NCBI GenBank assembly: GCA_964396505.1
Contig: CAYNFJ010000044.1
Span: 1 to 16,651, forward strand
Origin: DQTL01 sp964396505
Lineage (GTDB): Bacteria; Bacteroidota; Bacteroidia; Flavobacteriales; Flavobacteriaceae
Reading direction: 5' to 3'
DNA: 16,651 bases
Positions 7,152 to 14,982 of this stretch are shown here, one piece after another. The position numbers and the translations under genes were made by a program. The notes under the pieces were generated by a model. That model was not told the DNA's origin, did not search any database, and saw nothing but the letters and a program-made list of their open reading frames with translations. The number at the start of each line of letters is the position of its first letter. The stretch's first letter is position 1.

Positions 7152-8315
7152 TTATTTACTGGCAAATAATTTAACATCATCTTCCGAAACTTCATCATTT
7201 CCCAAAATCATCAATCGTTCTACCACATTGCGTAGTTCACGAATATTACCCGTCCAGTTGTAATTTTGAAGTAATTGAACAGCCTTTGGGCTAAAATTCT
7301 TTACCGGAGATCCTTGTTCTTTAGCAATTTTTTTAGCGAAGTGTTCTATCAATAAGGGTATATCTTCTCTGCGATCATTCAATGACGGAACTTGAATAAG
7401 GATGACTGCCAGCCGGTGATACAGATCTTCTCTGAATTTCCCTTCTTTTATTTCATTTTTCAAATCTTTATTGGTGGCTGCTATAACCCGTACATCTACT
7501 TTTATGTCTTTATCACTCCCTACACGTGAAACTTTGTGTTCTTGAAGTGCACGTAATACCTTGGCTTGAGCCGAAAGACTCATGTCTCCTATTTCATCTA
7601 AAAAGATAGTGCCTCCGTTGGCAGCTTCAAATTTTCCTGCTCGATCTTTGCTGGCGCCGGTAAAAGAGCCTTTTTGATGACCAAACAATTCACTTTCTAT
7701 CAATTCTGATGGTATAGCAGCACAGTTCACCTCAATCATAGGGCCTTTGCTTCTGGCGCTTTTTTCGTGTAACCAATGTGCGACCAATTCTTTTCCGGTA
7801 CCGTTGGCGCCTGTAATCAATACTCTTGCCTCAGTTGGAGCTACTTTTTCAATCATTTCTTTGATTTGGGAAATAGCTTTGCTCTCACCGATCATTTCAT
7901 AATTACGGCTTACTTTTTTCTTGAGCCGTTTGTTTTCAACAACCAACTTTTTGTTATCCAATGCATTTCTGATGGCGTTTAACAAGCGGTTTAAATCCGG
8001 TGGTTTTGAAATATAATCAAAGGCTCCCAGTCGCATGGTGCTTACGGCTGTTTCCAAATCGCCGTGTCCGGAAATCATCAAAAAAGGGAGTTCCGGCTTT
8101 ATTTTTTTACTATAAGTCAAGACTTCGACACCATCCATCTTGGGCATTTTTATGTCACATAAAACCAAGTCATAATCGTCTTCTTTGATTTTTTCAATGC
8201 CTTCCATCCCATCTACTGCTTCAAAAACTTCATAGGATTTGCTCTCTTCTGAAATAATTTTTTTTAATACGCGTCGTATGGATGATTCATCTTCTATTAT
8301 TAAAATCTTGCTCAT
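7152..8315 (-). CDS. Sigma-54-type response regulator (REC + AAA+) lacking the DNA-binding domain
   Basis: NtrC-family activator, 387 residues. The receiver domain (1-120) has acidic pocket E8/D9, phospho-acceptor D54 in CDIKMP, S82 and K104. The AAA+ domain (about 140-370) has Walker A GANGTGKE (169-176), the sigma-54 contact loop GSFTGA (216-221, Ser in place of the usual Ala), Walker B GGTIFLDEIGD (about 234-243) and the FREDLYHRL segment with the arginine-finger region. The protein ends soon after NWTGNIRELRNVVERL with VSEDDVKLFASK; the Fis-type helix-turn-helix found in most relatives is absent and the stop is not followed by a frame that restores it. ATPase and sigma-54 remodelling should be intact. 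It lies 24 nt downstream of the ABC permease gene, so it is probably co-expressed with the transporter. No histidine kinase gene is adjacent. Confidence 0.93.
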   Translation of the reverse strand: MSKILIIEDESSIRRVLKKIISEESKSYEVFEAVDGMEGIEKIKEDDYDLVLCDIKMPKMDGVEVLTYSKKIKPELPFLMISGHGDLETAVSTMRLGAFDYISKPPDLNRLLNAIRNALDNKKLVVENKRLKKKVSRNYEMIGESKAISQIKEMIEKVAPTEARVLITGANGTGKELVAHWLHEKSARSKGPMIEVNCAAIPSELIESELFGHQKGSFTGASKDRAGKFEAANGGTIFLDEIGDMSLSAQAKVLRALQEHKVSRVGSDKDIKVDVRVIAATNKDLKNEIKEGKFREDLYHRLAVILIQVPSLNDRREDIPLLIEHFAKKIAKEQGSPVKNFSPKAVQLLQNYNWTGNIRELRNVVERLMILGNDEVSEDDVKLFASK

Positions 8316-8339
8316 TTTTTTAAACTATTGTTTTGGGTA

Positions 8340-9647
8340 TTAATATTTTAACCATTTATAAATTTCTTTATAACTGGGTTTTTTACCATACATTAAAATA
8401 CCTACACGATATATTTTTGCGGCAAACCATATCATACCGATAAATGTAAGTATTAACAGTATCAAAGATACAATAATTTGCCAAAGCGGTACTCCTAACG
8501 GAATACGCATCATCATTACAATGGGTGAAGTAAAAGGAATCATAGAAAAGGTAGTGGCCAATGTACCGTTCGGGTCATTTATAACTACTGCAAATCCTAT
8601 ATAAATCCCCAACATAAGTGGCATAATGACCGGAAGCATAAATTGTTGCGTATCGGTTTCATTATCTACAGCGGCACCAATGGCGGCATATAAGGAACTA
8701 TACAACAAAAATCCACCTAAAAAATAAAATAAAAAGGATATTAAAATGGTAAGAATGGGAAGTTCGGTTATTTCTTGAATCAATAATTCTATCTTTGAAT
8801 TACCGGCTACTTCCTGTACCATTTGTAATTGTTCACCACTAATATGAGAACCGGTATTAATCCCTAGAACGGGCAATACCAAAAGATACAATAATAAACC
8901 TACAATACCCCAAATAATAAATTGAAAAATACCGGCTCCGGCTGTACCGATAACTTTACCTAGCATCAGTTGAAAGGGTTTTACAGATGATACAATGACT
9001 TCAATAATACGACTGGTTTTTTCTTCTATCACACTGCGCATAACCATAGCACCATATATAATAATGAACATCATTATTAAATAACCGGCAGCACTACCTA
9101 TCCCCAATTTTAATTCATTTTTAAACTTGGAGCTCTCTTTGCCTTCAAAATTCTTCAGTTGTATATTGGTATTGATTTTGGATTCTTTTACTTTGTCAAT
9201 ATCAATGTGCAATTGTTTCATTTTGAGCAGGCGTAATTTACTGTTGAATTTTGATTCTAAATTCTCCGTAAATATCAGACTGGGCGATTCATTTGAAAAA
9301 AATTGCATATGTGCTGCCACGGCATCAATTGAATCTTCTTTAGGAATATATAGCAGCCCGTATTGATCGGTCTCTTTGATGGTGTTTTTGGCAGTTTCCA
9401 AATCCAAATTTGAAACATCAATAAATCGCAATGTATTGGTATCTTTAAAATCATCCGGGGTAAATAAACCCGATTGGTCAATATAGGATACAATACGTGT
9501 TTTTTCAATGCTGCTTTTGGTGATATAGGTAACCAGAGCTATCATGCCAATCATTAAAATCGGGCTTAAAAAAGTCATAATGATAAAAGTCTTATTACGA
9601 ACCTTTGCGATAAATTCCCGTATGATAATCAGTTTTAATTTATGCAT
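8340..9647 (-). CDS. ABC-2 type transporter permease (NatB-like)
   Basis: A 435-residue inner-membrane subunit of an ABC exporter. It begins with a short basic segment and a first membrane helix (about 22-42, ILMIGMIALVTYI), then a large extracytoplasmic domain (about 43-180), then roughly six further helices to the C-terminus. The motif RSVIEEKTSRIIEVIVSSVK, followed by PFQLMLGKVIGTAGAGIFQF, is typical of NatB/YhaP-type permeases. Its start overlaps the 3' end of the ATPase gene by 8 nt, indicating translational coupling and a two-component exporter. In Bacillus, NatAB extrudes sodium, but many relatives have unknown substrates, so Na+ export should not be assumed. The following gene on the same strand is the sigma-54-type regulator. 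Confidence 0.92.
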   Translation of the reverse strand: MHKLKLIIIREFIAKVRNKTFIIMTFLSPILMIGMIALVTYITKSSIEKTRIVSYIDQSGLFTPDDFKDTNTLRFIDVSNLDLETAKNTIKETDQYGLLYIPKEDSIDAVAAHMQFFSNESPSLIFTENLESKFNSKLRLLKMKQLHIDIDKVKESKINTNIQLKNFEGKESSKFKNELKLGIGSAAGYLIMMFIIIYGAMVMRSVIEEKTSRIIEVIVSSVKPFQLMLGKVIGTAGAGIFQFIIWGIVGLLLYLLVLPVLGINTGSHISGEQLQMVQEVAGNSKIELLIQEITELPILTILISFLFYFLGGFLLYSSLYAAIGAAVDNETDTQQFMLPVIMPLMLGIYIGFAVVINDPNGTLATTFSMIPFTSPIVMMMRIPLGVPLWQIIVSLILLILTFIGMIWFAAKIYRVGILMYGKKPSYKEIYKWLKY

Positions 9648-10623
9648 TTTGAAAAGATTGTGTTTTGTTATTTTCTACTGCTTTTATAAATATTTCACTG
9701 GCACTGGGGATCACTTCTGTGAAATGATTGACAACGCCTTTATCAGTCAAATAGTATAATAAATCCTTAGGTGAATCGGTATCCGGAATTTTGATATTCA
9801 CTTTTAAATCATCCTCTAAAGATTTGAAATCAGCAGGTGTAATTTCAAATTTATGATTTAATTCGGCAAATAATTTATCAGAATTTCCGGTGTGGATTCC
9901 CACCTCGTAGATATTGTTTTTAAATTGCCGTTTAATGTCTTGTAGATTACCGTCCAATATTTTATTGGATTGGTCAATTAGGGCAATATGCTCACAGAGT
10001 TCTTCAACCGATTCCATCCGGTGTGTTGAAAATATAATGGTAGCACCTTCATCGCGTAATTGTAAAATCTCGTCTTTTATCAGATTGGCATTAATAGGGT
10101 CAAAACCGCTAAAAGGTTCGTCAAATATCAGTAATTTGGGTTGGTGTAATACGGTTACAATAAATTGAATTTTTTGAGCCATTCCTTTGGATAGCTCTTG
10201 CACCTTCTTATTCCACCAATCACTTATTTCAAATTTATCAAACCAATATTGCAGCCTTTTACGGGCTTCTCGACGTGTTAATCCCTTGAGCTGTGCGAGA
10301 TACAAAGCCTGTTCGCCTACTTTCATGCTTTTGTACAAACCGCGTTCTTCCGGTAAATACCCAATGTAATGTACATCATCAGGTTGTAATTCATGACCGT
10401 TGAATAGCACTTTTCCGCTATCGGGAAGTGTGATTTGATTGATAATACGTATCAAAGTGGTTTTGCCGGCACCATTCGGGCCCAAGAGTCCAAAAATACT
10501 TTGTTCCGGTACCTGAACAGATACCTTGTTTAAAGCGGTAAAATCGCCAAATTTTTTAACGATATCTTGTGTTTCTAGTAGATAGTTCACGAGTGTGTTG
10601 TTATTTTTTGTAAAAGTACACAT
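9640..10623 (-). CDS. ABC transporter ATP-binding protein (NatA-like, DUF4162-type C-terminus)
   Basis: Cytosolic ATPase subunit that powers the permease encoded just downstream. Visible motifs, numbered from the ATG at 10623: Walker A GPNGAGKTT (48-56), a Q-loop region of the form GYLPEERGLY usual in this subfamily, signature LSKGMAQKIQ in place of LSGGQ, Walker B LLIFDEPFSGFDP, and H-loop STHRME. About 100 residues follow the nucleotide-binding domain, as in DUF4162-type exporter ATPases. The first 11 residues (MCTFTKNNNTL) are not family-like; a GTG at 10590 would give MNYLLETQDIVKKFG, which fits homologues better, so the true start is uncertain. It is the first gene of a three-gene minus-strand operon and is divergent from marR. 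Confidence 0.93.
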   Translation of the reverse strand: MCTFTKNNNTLVNYLLETQDIVKKFGDFTALNKVSVQVPEQSIFGLLGPNGAGKTTLIRIINQITLPDSGKVLFNGHELQPDDVHYIGYLPEERGLYKSMKVGEQALYLAQLKGLTRREARKRLQYWFDKFEISDWWNKKVQELSKGMAQKIQFIVTVLHQPKLLIFDEPFSGFDPINANLIKDEILQLRDEGATIIFSTHRMESVEELCEHIALIDQSNKILDGNLQDIKRQFKNNIYEVGIHTGNSDKLFAELNHKFEITPADFKSLEDDLKVNIKIPDTDSPKDLLYYLTDKGVVNHFTEVIPSASEIFIKAVENNKTQSFQNA

Positions 10624-10761
10624 TTGACTTGAAAATAGCCGCTTTGTTACATAAGCCCCTAAATTTTAATATAATATTTCCTTCTGTTTTTCTACCAAAG
10701 TCGCTATAAGTCAATTCAATGCCTTTAAAAACGAAATATGTTAAAAAAAATAAAAAAATAC

Positions 10762-10787
10762 AAAATACTATGCACGCATAGTATTTT
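10762..10787. promoter_or_regulatory. Perfect inverted repeat, candidate MarR operator
   Basis: Arms AAAATACTATGC (10762-10773) and GCATAGTATTTT (10776-10787), separated by AC. It ends 17 bp before the marR start and occupies the place of the -33 promoter element. MarR dimers bind palindromes of this size, and autorepression is usual in the family. I saw no second copy in the window, so the regulated unit would be marR-fadN-fadA-fadE. A T-run follows the right arm, so a terminator-like hairpin is an alternative, but no plus-strand gene lies upstream to terminate. Confidence 0.65.
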
Positions 10788-10792
10788 TTTTA

Positions 10793-10800
10793 TATCTTTG
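10793..10800 (+). promoter_or_regulatory. Bacteroidota -7 promoter element for marR
   Basis: TATCTTTG matches the Bacteroidota consensus TAnnTTTG exactly. It ends 4 bp before the ATG at 10805, so transcription would begin at or within a few bases of the start codon. No TTG-type -33 element is visible at the usual distance; that position is filled by the palindrome. Confidence 0.6.
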
Positions 10801-10804
10801 AACC

Positions 10805-11245
10805 ATGCAGAAAGAAGAATCCATCGATCATCACCTTAGAGCCACTTGGCAAGCCGTATCTAAAATGTATAATGAAGAAGCAGCCAAGCACGATAGTACT
10901 ATGGCGATGGCTTTTGTACTATTGAACATTGATTATGAGCACGGAAGCCCTTCCACTTCTTTAGGCCCACAGATGGGTATGGAAGCCACCAGCTTGTCCC
11001 GCATATTAAAAAATATGGAAGAAAAAGGAGTGATTTTTAGGGAAAAGAATCCGGATGATGGGAGGGGAGTATTGATTAAATTGACCGATTTTGGTAAAGA
11101 AAAACGGGCTTTTGCCAAAGAAGTTGTCTTACGGTTTAATGAAGTGGTAAAGGCACATGTGAGTAAGGAACAACTCAAAGCTTTTTTTGAAGTAACCAAG
11201 ACAATCACTGATTTAATAAGTGAAAATGCCATATTCAACAATTGA
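10805..11245 (+). CDS. MarR family transcriptional regulator, probable regulator of the beta-oxidation operon
   Basis: A 146-residue winged-helix dimeric repressor type. The N-terminal helix is followed by the DNA-reading part (about 55-100): recognition helix region MGMEATSLSRILKNMEEKG, then the wing NPDDGRGVLIKLTDFGK with the D-x-R feature of MarR proteins. The C-terminal helix (about 105-140) completes the dimer interface. The gene precedes fadN by 82 nt on the same strand and has a perfect palindrome at its own promoter, so it likely controls itself and the fatty-acid genes, perhaps sensing acyl-CoA; the ligand is an inference. It begins at the ATG 4 bp after the -7 box; no earlier in-frame start lies downstream of that promoter. 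Confidence 0.9.
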   Translation: MQKEESIDHHLRATWQAVSKMYNEEAAKHDSTMAMAFVLLNIDYEHGSPSTSLGPQMGMEATSLSRILKNMEEKGVIFREKNPDDGRGVLIKLTDFGKEKRAFAKEVVLRFNEVVKAHVSKEQLKAFFEVTKTITDLISENAIFNN

Positions 11246-11327
11246 AAATATCATAAGAACCGCGATACGTATGCGTAAGATAATATACATCGTGTCGTCT
11301 AAATAATAACATCTTAATATACATCCA

Positions 11328-13727
11328 ATGAAAAGAAGTATTAAAAAAGTAGCCGTAATAGGTTCCGGAATTATGGGATCAGGTATCGCTTGTCATTTTG
11401 CCAATATAGGAGTACAAGTTCGCCTATTCGATATTGTCCCGCGTGAATTGACCGATAAAGAAAAAGCAAAAGGTCTGAGTTTAGAAGATAAAATCGTGCG
11501 GAATCGTTTGGTGAATGACAGCCTCAAAGCTGCATTAAAATCCAAACCTTCTCCTATTTATCACCAAGATTTTGCAAAACGAATTAGTACTGGAAATCTG
11601 GAAGACGATTTGCATTTGATATCCGATTGTGATTGGGTGATAGAAGTAGTGGTAGAACGTTTGGATATTAAGCAAAAGGTATTTGAACAAGTAGAAAAAT
11701 ACAGAAAACCGGGTTCTTTGATTACTTCCAATACGTCCGGAATCCCTATTCACTATATGAATAAAGGACGCAGTGAAGATTTTAGAAAACATTTTGCCGT
11801 CACTCACTTTTTTAATCCACCCAGATATTTAAAATTATTTGAAGTGGTTCCGGGTCCGGATTGCAAACAAGAAGTGACCGATTTTTTGATGCATTACGGT
11901 GAGAAATTTTTAGGAAAAACAGCTGTGTTAGCCAAAGACACACCGGCTTTTATCGGAAATCGTGTAGGAATTTTTGGAATTATGAGCCTGTTTCATATTG
12001 TAAAAAAATTAGGACTTACCGTAGAAGAGGTTGATAAATTAACAGGACCGCTTATCGGACGACCTAAATCGGCGACCTTTAGAACGGTTGATGTCGTGGG
12101 ATTGGATACACTGGTACACACGGCAAATGGCGTAGCAGATAATGCTAAAGATGATGAAATGCACGACAGTTTTGCCATACCGGATTTTGTGCTAAAAATG
12201 ATGGCTAACAAATGGTTGGGCAGTAAGACCAAACAAGGTTTTTATAAAAAAGAAGTCGTAGAGGGCAAAAAAGTAATTCTTTCTTTGGATTTGGATACCC
12301 TCGAGTACAAACCGCAAAAGAAAGTCAAATTTGCTACGCTGGAAATGACCAAACCCATCGATAAGGTCATAGACAGGTTTAAGGTTTTGGTAAAAGGAAA
12401 GGATAAAGCCGGCGATTTTTACAGACAAACCTTTACGGCATTATTTCAATATGTTTCCAATAGAATTCCGGAAATCTCTGATGAACTTTATCGCCTGGAC
12501 GATGCGATGAAAGCCGGTTTTGGTTGGGAACACGGACCTTTCCAAATATGGGATGCCATCGGTGTGGAGAAAGCCATAGAATTGATGAAACAAGAAGGCT
12601 ATCAACCCAATGCTTGGGTAAGCGAAATGCTTCAAAAAGGGATTACTTCTTTTTATACCGTAAAAGAAGGTGCCAAGTATTATTATGATATTGTACAAAA
12701 AGATTATGTGAAAATTCCCGGACAAGATGCTTTTATCATATTGGACACTATTCGTGAATCCAAAACTATTTGGAGCAATGCCGATGCTAGTATTCAACAC
12801 TTGGGTGACGGTGTTCTCAATGTAGAATTCCAATCCAAAATGAATACCTTGGGTGGCGGTGTGTTAGAAGCCATTAACAAGGGAATAGATTTGGCAGAAA
12901 CCGAATACGAAGCGGTTATTTTAGGAAATCAAGCAGCTAATTTTTCCGTAGGAGCCAATTTAGCCATGGTATTTATGATGGCTGTAGAACAAGAATATGA
13001 TGAATTGGCTATGGCTGTCAAATATTTTCAAGATACTGTGATGCGCTTGCGTTATTCATCGGTGCCTACTCTTATTACACCTCACGGAATGACCTTTGGA
13101 GGCGCTTTGGAAATGAGTATGCACGTAGATAAGGTGGTCGCTGCCGCTGAGACCTATACCGGTTTAGTAGAATTTGGTGTGGGTATTATTCCCGCAGGAG
13201 CAGGAACCAAAGAAATAACACGCAGGGTTTCTGAACTTTGGGCTAAAGATGATGTAAAACTAAATCGTTTACGCGATGCCTTTATCAATTTGGCGATGGC
13301 AAAGGTGGCGACATCTGCCTATGAAGCATTTGATTTCGGTTTTTATCAAAAAGGAAAAGATTTGGTCGTGGTCAACAAAGAACGACAAATTGCTACTGCC
13401 AAACGGTATGCTATTCAAATGTTGGAAGACGGTTATACCCAACCCGCTCCTAAAGAAGTATATGTGTTAGGAAAACAAGCTTTGGGTATGTTTTTAGTGG
13501 GTACAGATAGTTTAAAATCAGGGCATTACGCTTCTGAGCACGATCAACTTATCGCAAACAAATTGAGCTATATTATGGCCGGAGGTGATTTGTCAGAGCC
13601 TCAATTTGTCTCCGAAGAATATTTGTTACAATTAGAAAGAGAAGCAATTTTAAGTCTCTTGACCGAACGTAAAACGTTGGAACGTATTGAACATACTTTA
13701 AAAACCGGAAAACCATTGAGAAATTAG
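11328..13727 (+). CDS. fadN: 3-hydroxyacyl-CoA dehydrogenase / enoyl-CoA hydratase bifunctional protein (FadN type)
   Basis: A 799-residue bifunctional beta-oxidation enzyme that hydrates trans-2-enoyl-CoA and oxidises the 3-hydroxyacyl-CoA with NAD+. The dehydrogenase comes first: Rossmann motif VAVIGSGIMGSGIA (G12-x-G14-x-x-G17), and catalytic pair H160 (THFFNPP) and E172 (LFEVV) with the same 12-residue spacing as human HAD His158/Glu170. Its C-terminal helical domain runs to about residue 440 (KAGFGWEHGPFQIWDAIG). A crotonase-type hydratase domain follows: E595 (GGALEMSM) and E615 (GLVEFGVGIIPAGAGT), 20 residues apart like rat hydratase Glu144/Glu164, so both catalytic acids are present. 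This dehydrogenase-first order is that of B. subtilis FadN and is opposite to E. coli FadB. It is followed 50 nt later by the thiolase gene. The symbol is given by architecture and gene order. Confidence 0.94.
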   Translation: MKRSIKKVAVIGSGIMGSGIACHFANIGVQVRLFDIVPRELTDKEKAKGLSLEDKIVRNRLVNDSLKAALKSKPSPIYHQDFAKRISTGNLEDDLHLISDCDWVIEVVVERLDIKQKVFEQVEKYRKPGSLITSNTSGIPIHYMNKGRSEDFRKHFAVTHFFNPPRYLKLFEVVPGPDCKQEVTDFLMHYGEKFLGKTAVLAKDTPAFIGNRVGIFGIMSLFHIVKKLGLTVEEVDKLTGPLIGRPKSATFRTVDVVGLDTLVHTANGVADNAKDDEMHDSFAIPDFVLKMMANKWLGSKTKQGFYKKEVVEGKKVILSLDLDTLEYKPQKKVKFATLEMTKPIDKVIDRFKVLVKGKDKAGDFYRQTFTALFQYVSNRIPEISDELYRLDDAMKAGFGWEHGPFQIWDAIGVEKAIELMKQEGYQPNAWVSEMLQKGITSFYTVKEGAKYYYDIVQKDYVKIPGQDAFIILDTIRESKTIWSNADASIQHLGDGVLNVEFQSKMNTLGGGVLEAINKGIDLAETEYEAVILGNQAANFSVGANLAMVFMMAVEQEYDELAMAVKYFQDTVMRLRYSSVPTLITPHGMTFGGALEMSMHVDKVVAAAETYTGLVEFGVGIIPAGAGTKEITRRVSELWAKDDVKLNRLRDAFINLAMAKVATSAYEAFDFGFYQKGKDLVVVNKERQIATAKRYAIQMLEDGYTQPAPKEVYVLGKQALGMFLVGTDSLKSGHYASEHDQLIANKLSYIMAGGDLSEPQFVSEEYLLQLEREAILSLLTERKTLERIEHTLKTGKPLRN

Positions 13728-13777
13728 TGTAGTATCTTGGAATAGCATCTTATAGTAAACATTAAACTTTAAAAAAA

Positions 13778-14962
13778 ATGAAAACAGCATATATAGTACA
13801 AGGATACAGAACCGCAGTAGGTAAAGCGCCCAAAGGCGTATTCCGATTTAAAAGACCGGATGAAATGGCTGCCGAAACCATTGAATATTTGTTAAAACAA
13901 GTCCCACAATTGGATAAAAAACGCATAGACGATGTTATCGTGGGTAATGCGATGCCCGAAGCCGAACAAGGACTCAACATAGGTCGATTAATCTCGTTGA
14001 TGGGGTTAAAAATAGAAGATGTTCCCGGAATGACAGTGAATAGATACTGTGCTTCGGGAATAGAAACCATCAGTATTGCCATCGCTAAAATACAATCCGG
14101 AATGGCAGATTGTATCATTGCCGGCGGTGTAGAGAGTATGAGCTACATTCCTATGGGTGGTTATAGAGCCGTTCCCGATTATAAAGTATCCAAAGCCGGA
14201 CATGAAGATTATTATTGGGGAATGGGATTGACAGCCGAAGCCGTAGCCCAACAATTTAAAGTGTCTAGAGAAGATCAAGACGAGTTTGCGTATAATTCGC
14301 ATCAAAAAGCCTTGAAGGCCTTGGATAATGGAACTTTTAAAGACGATATTGTTCCCATAACAGTGGAACAAATTTTTGTGGGAAAAGATGGAAAAAAACA
14401 CACCAAATCGTATGTAGTAGATACCGATGAAGGGCCTCGAAGAGGTACTTCTATAGAAGCTTTGTCCAAACTTCGACCGGTTTTTGCCGCAGGAGGTAGT
14501 GTTACTGCCGGTAATTCTTCACAGATGAGCGACGGAGCTTCATTTGTATTGATTATGAGCGAAGAAATGGTCAAAGAACTCAATATAGAACCTATTGCCC
14601 GTATGGTATCCTTTGCTGCGGTAGGAGTAGAGCCCAGAATTATGGGAATAGGACCGGTAGCAGCTATTCCTAAAGCCTTGAAACAAGCCGGAATGCAATT
14701 GAAGGATATTGAATTAATTGAACTCAACGAAGCTTTTGCATCTCAATCTTTAGCGGTTATACGCGAATTGGATTTGAACCCTGATATTGTCAATGTAAAT
14801 GGAGGAGCCATTGCATTAGGACACCCATTAGGTTGTACAGGATCTAAATTGTCCGTACAATTATTCAATGAAATGAGAAGAAGAAAAAATAAATACGGAA
14901 TTGTGACTATGTGTGTAGGAACAGGACAAGGAGCCGCAGGCGTATATGAATTATTAAACTAA
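13778..14962 (+). CDS. fadA: Acetyl-CoA acyltransferase (3-ketoacyl-CoA thiolase)
   Basis: A 394-residue cytosolic thiolase that cleaves 3-ketoacyl-CoA with CoA to acetyl-CoA and a shortened acyl-CoA. Nucleophile C91 sits in NRYCASGIE. The second catalytic set is H349 in GGAIALGHPLGCTGS and C379 in CVGTGQGAA; spacing and numbers closely match the Zoogloea thiolase (Cys89, His348, Cys378). NEAFASQ is also present. Full length, with no unusual insertions. It starts at ATG after an A-rich leader (ctttaaaaaaaatg). Its place between FadN and FadE types makes the degradative role more likely than acetoacetyl-CoA synthesis. The fadE start lies 20 nt past the stop, implying one transcript. Confidence 0.95.
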   Translation: MKTAYIVQGYRTAVGKAPKGVFRFKRPDEMAAETIEYLLKQVPQLDKKRIDDVIVGNAMPEAEQGLNIGRLISLMGLKIEDVPGMTVNRYCASGIETISIAIAKIQSGMADCIIAGGVESMSYIPMGGYRAVPDYKVSKAGHEDYYWGMGLTAEAVAQQFKVSREDQDEFAYNSHQKALKALDNGTFKDDIVPITVEQIFVGKDGKKHTKSYVVDTDEGPRRGTSIEALSKLRPVFAAGGSVTAGNSSQMSDGASFVLIMSEEMVKELNIEPIARMVSFAAVGVEPRIMGIGPVAAIPKALKQAGMQLKDIELIELNEAFASQSLAVIRELDLNPDIVNVNGGAIALGHPLGCTGSKLSVQLFNEMRRRKNKYGIVTMCVGTGQGAAGVYELLN

Positions 14963-14982
14963 CATAACTAAATACAGATACC

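Noticed and set aside
8340..10623. Naming the ABC pair natAB as a sodium exporter
   Set aside because: The family resemblance is clear, but NatAB-like exporters have diverse or unknown substrates and no substrate residues can be read here.
10762..10790. Palindrome plus T-run as a rho-independent terminator
   Set aside because: It lies between divergent genes, and the T-run leads straight into the -7 promoter element; an operator is the better explanation.
11246..11327. Separate promoter or operator between marR and fadN
   Set aside because: No TAnnTTTG box and no copy of the upstream palindrome were seen in these 82 bp; only a short ATACGTAT palindrome, which is weak evidence.
14302..14727. 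Antisense frame of 141 codons inside the thiolase gene
   Set aside because: It is a shadow of a strongly supported gene, with low-complexity Ser/Ile/Pro composition and no family match that I recognise. The 140-codon antisense frame at 3506-3928 is rejected for the same reason.
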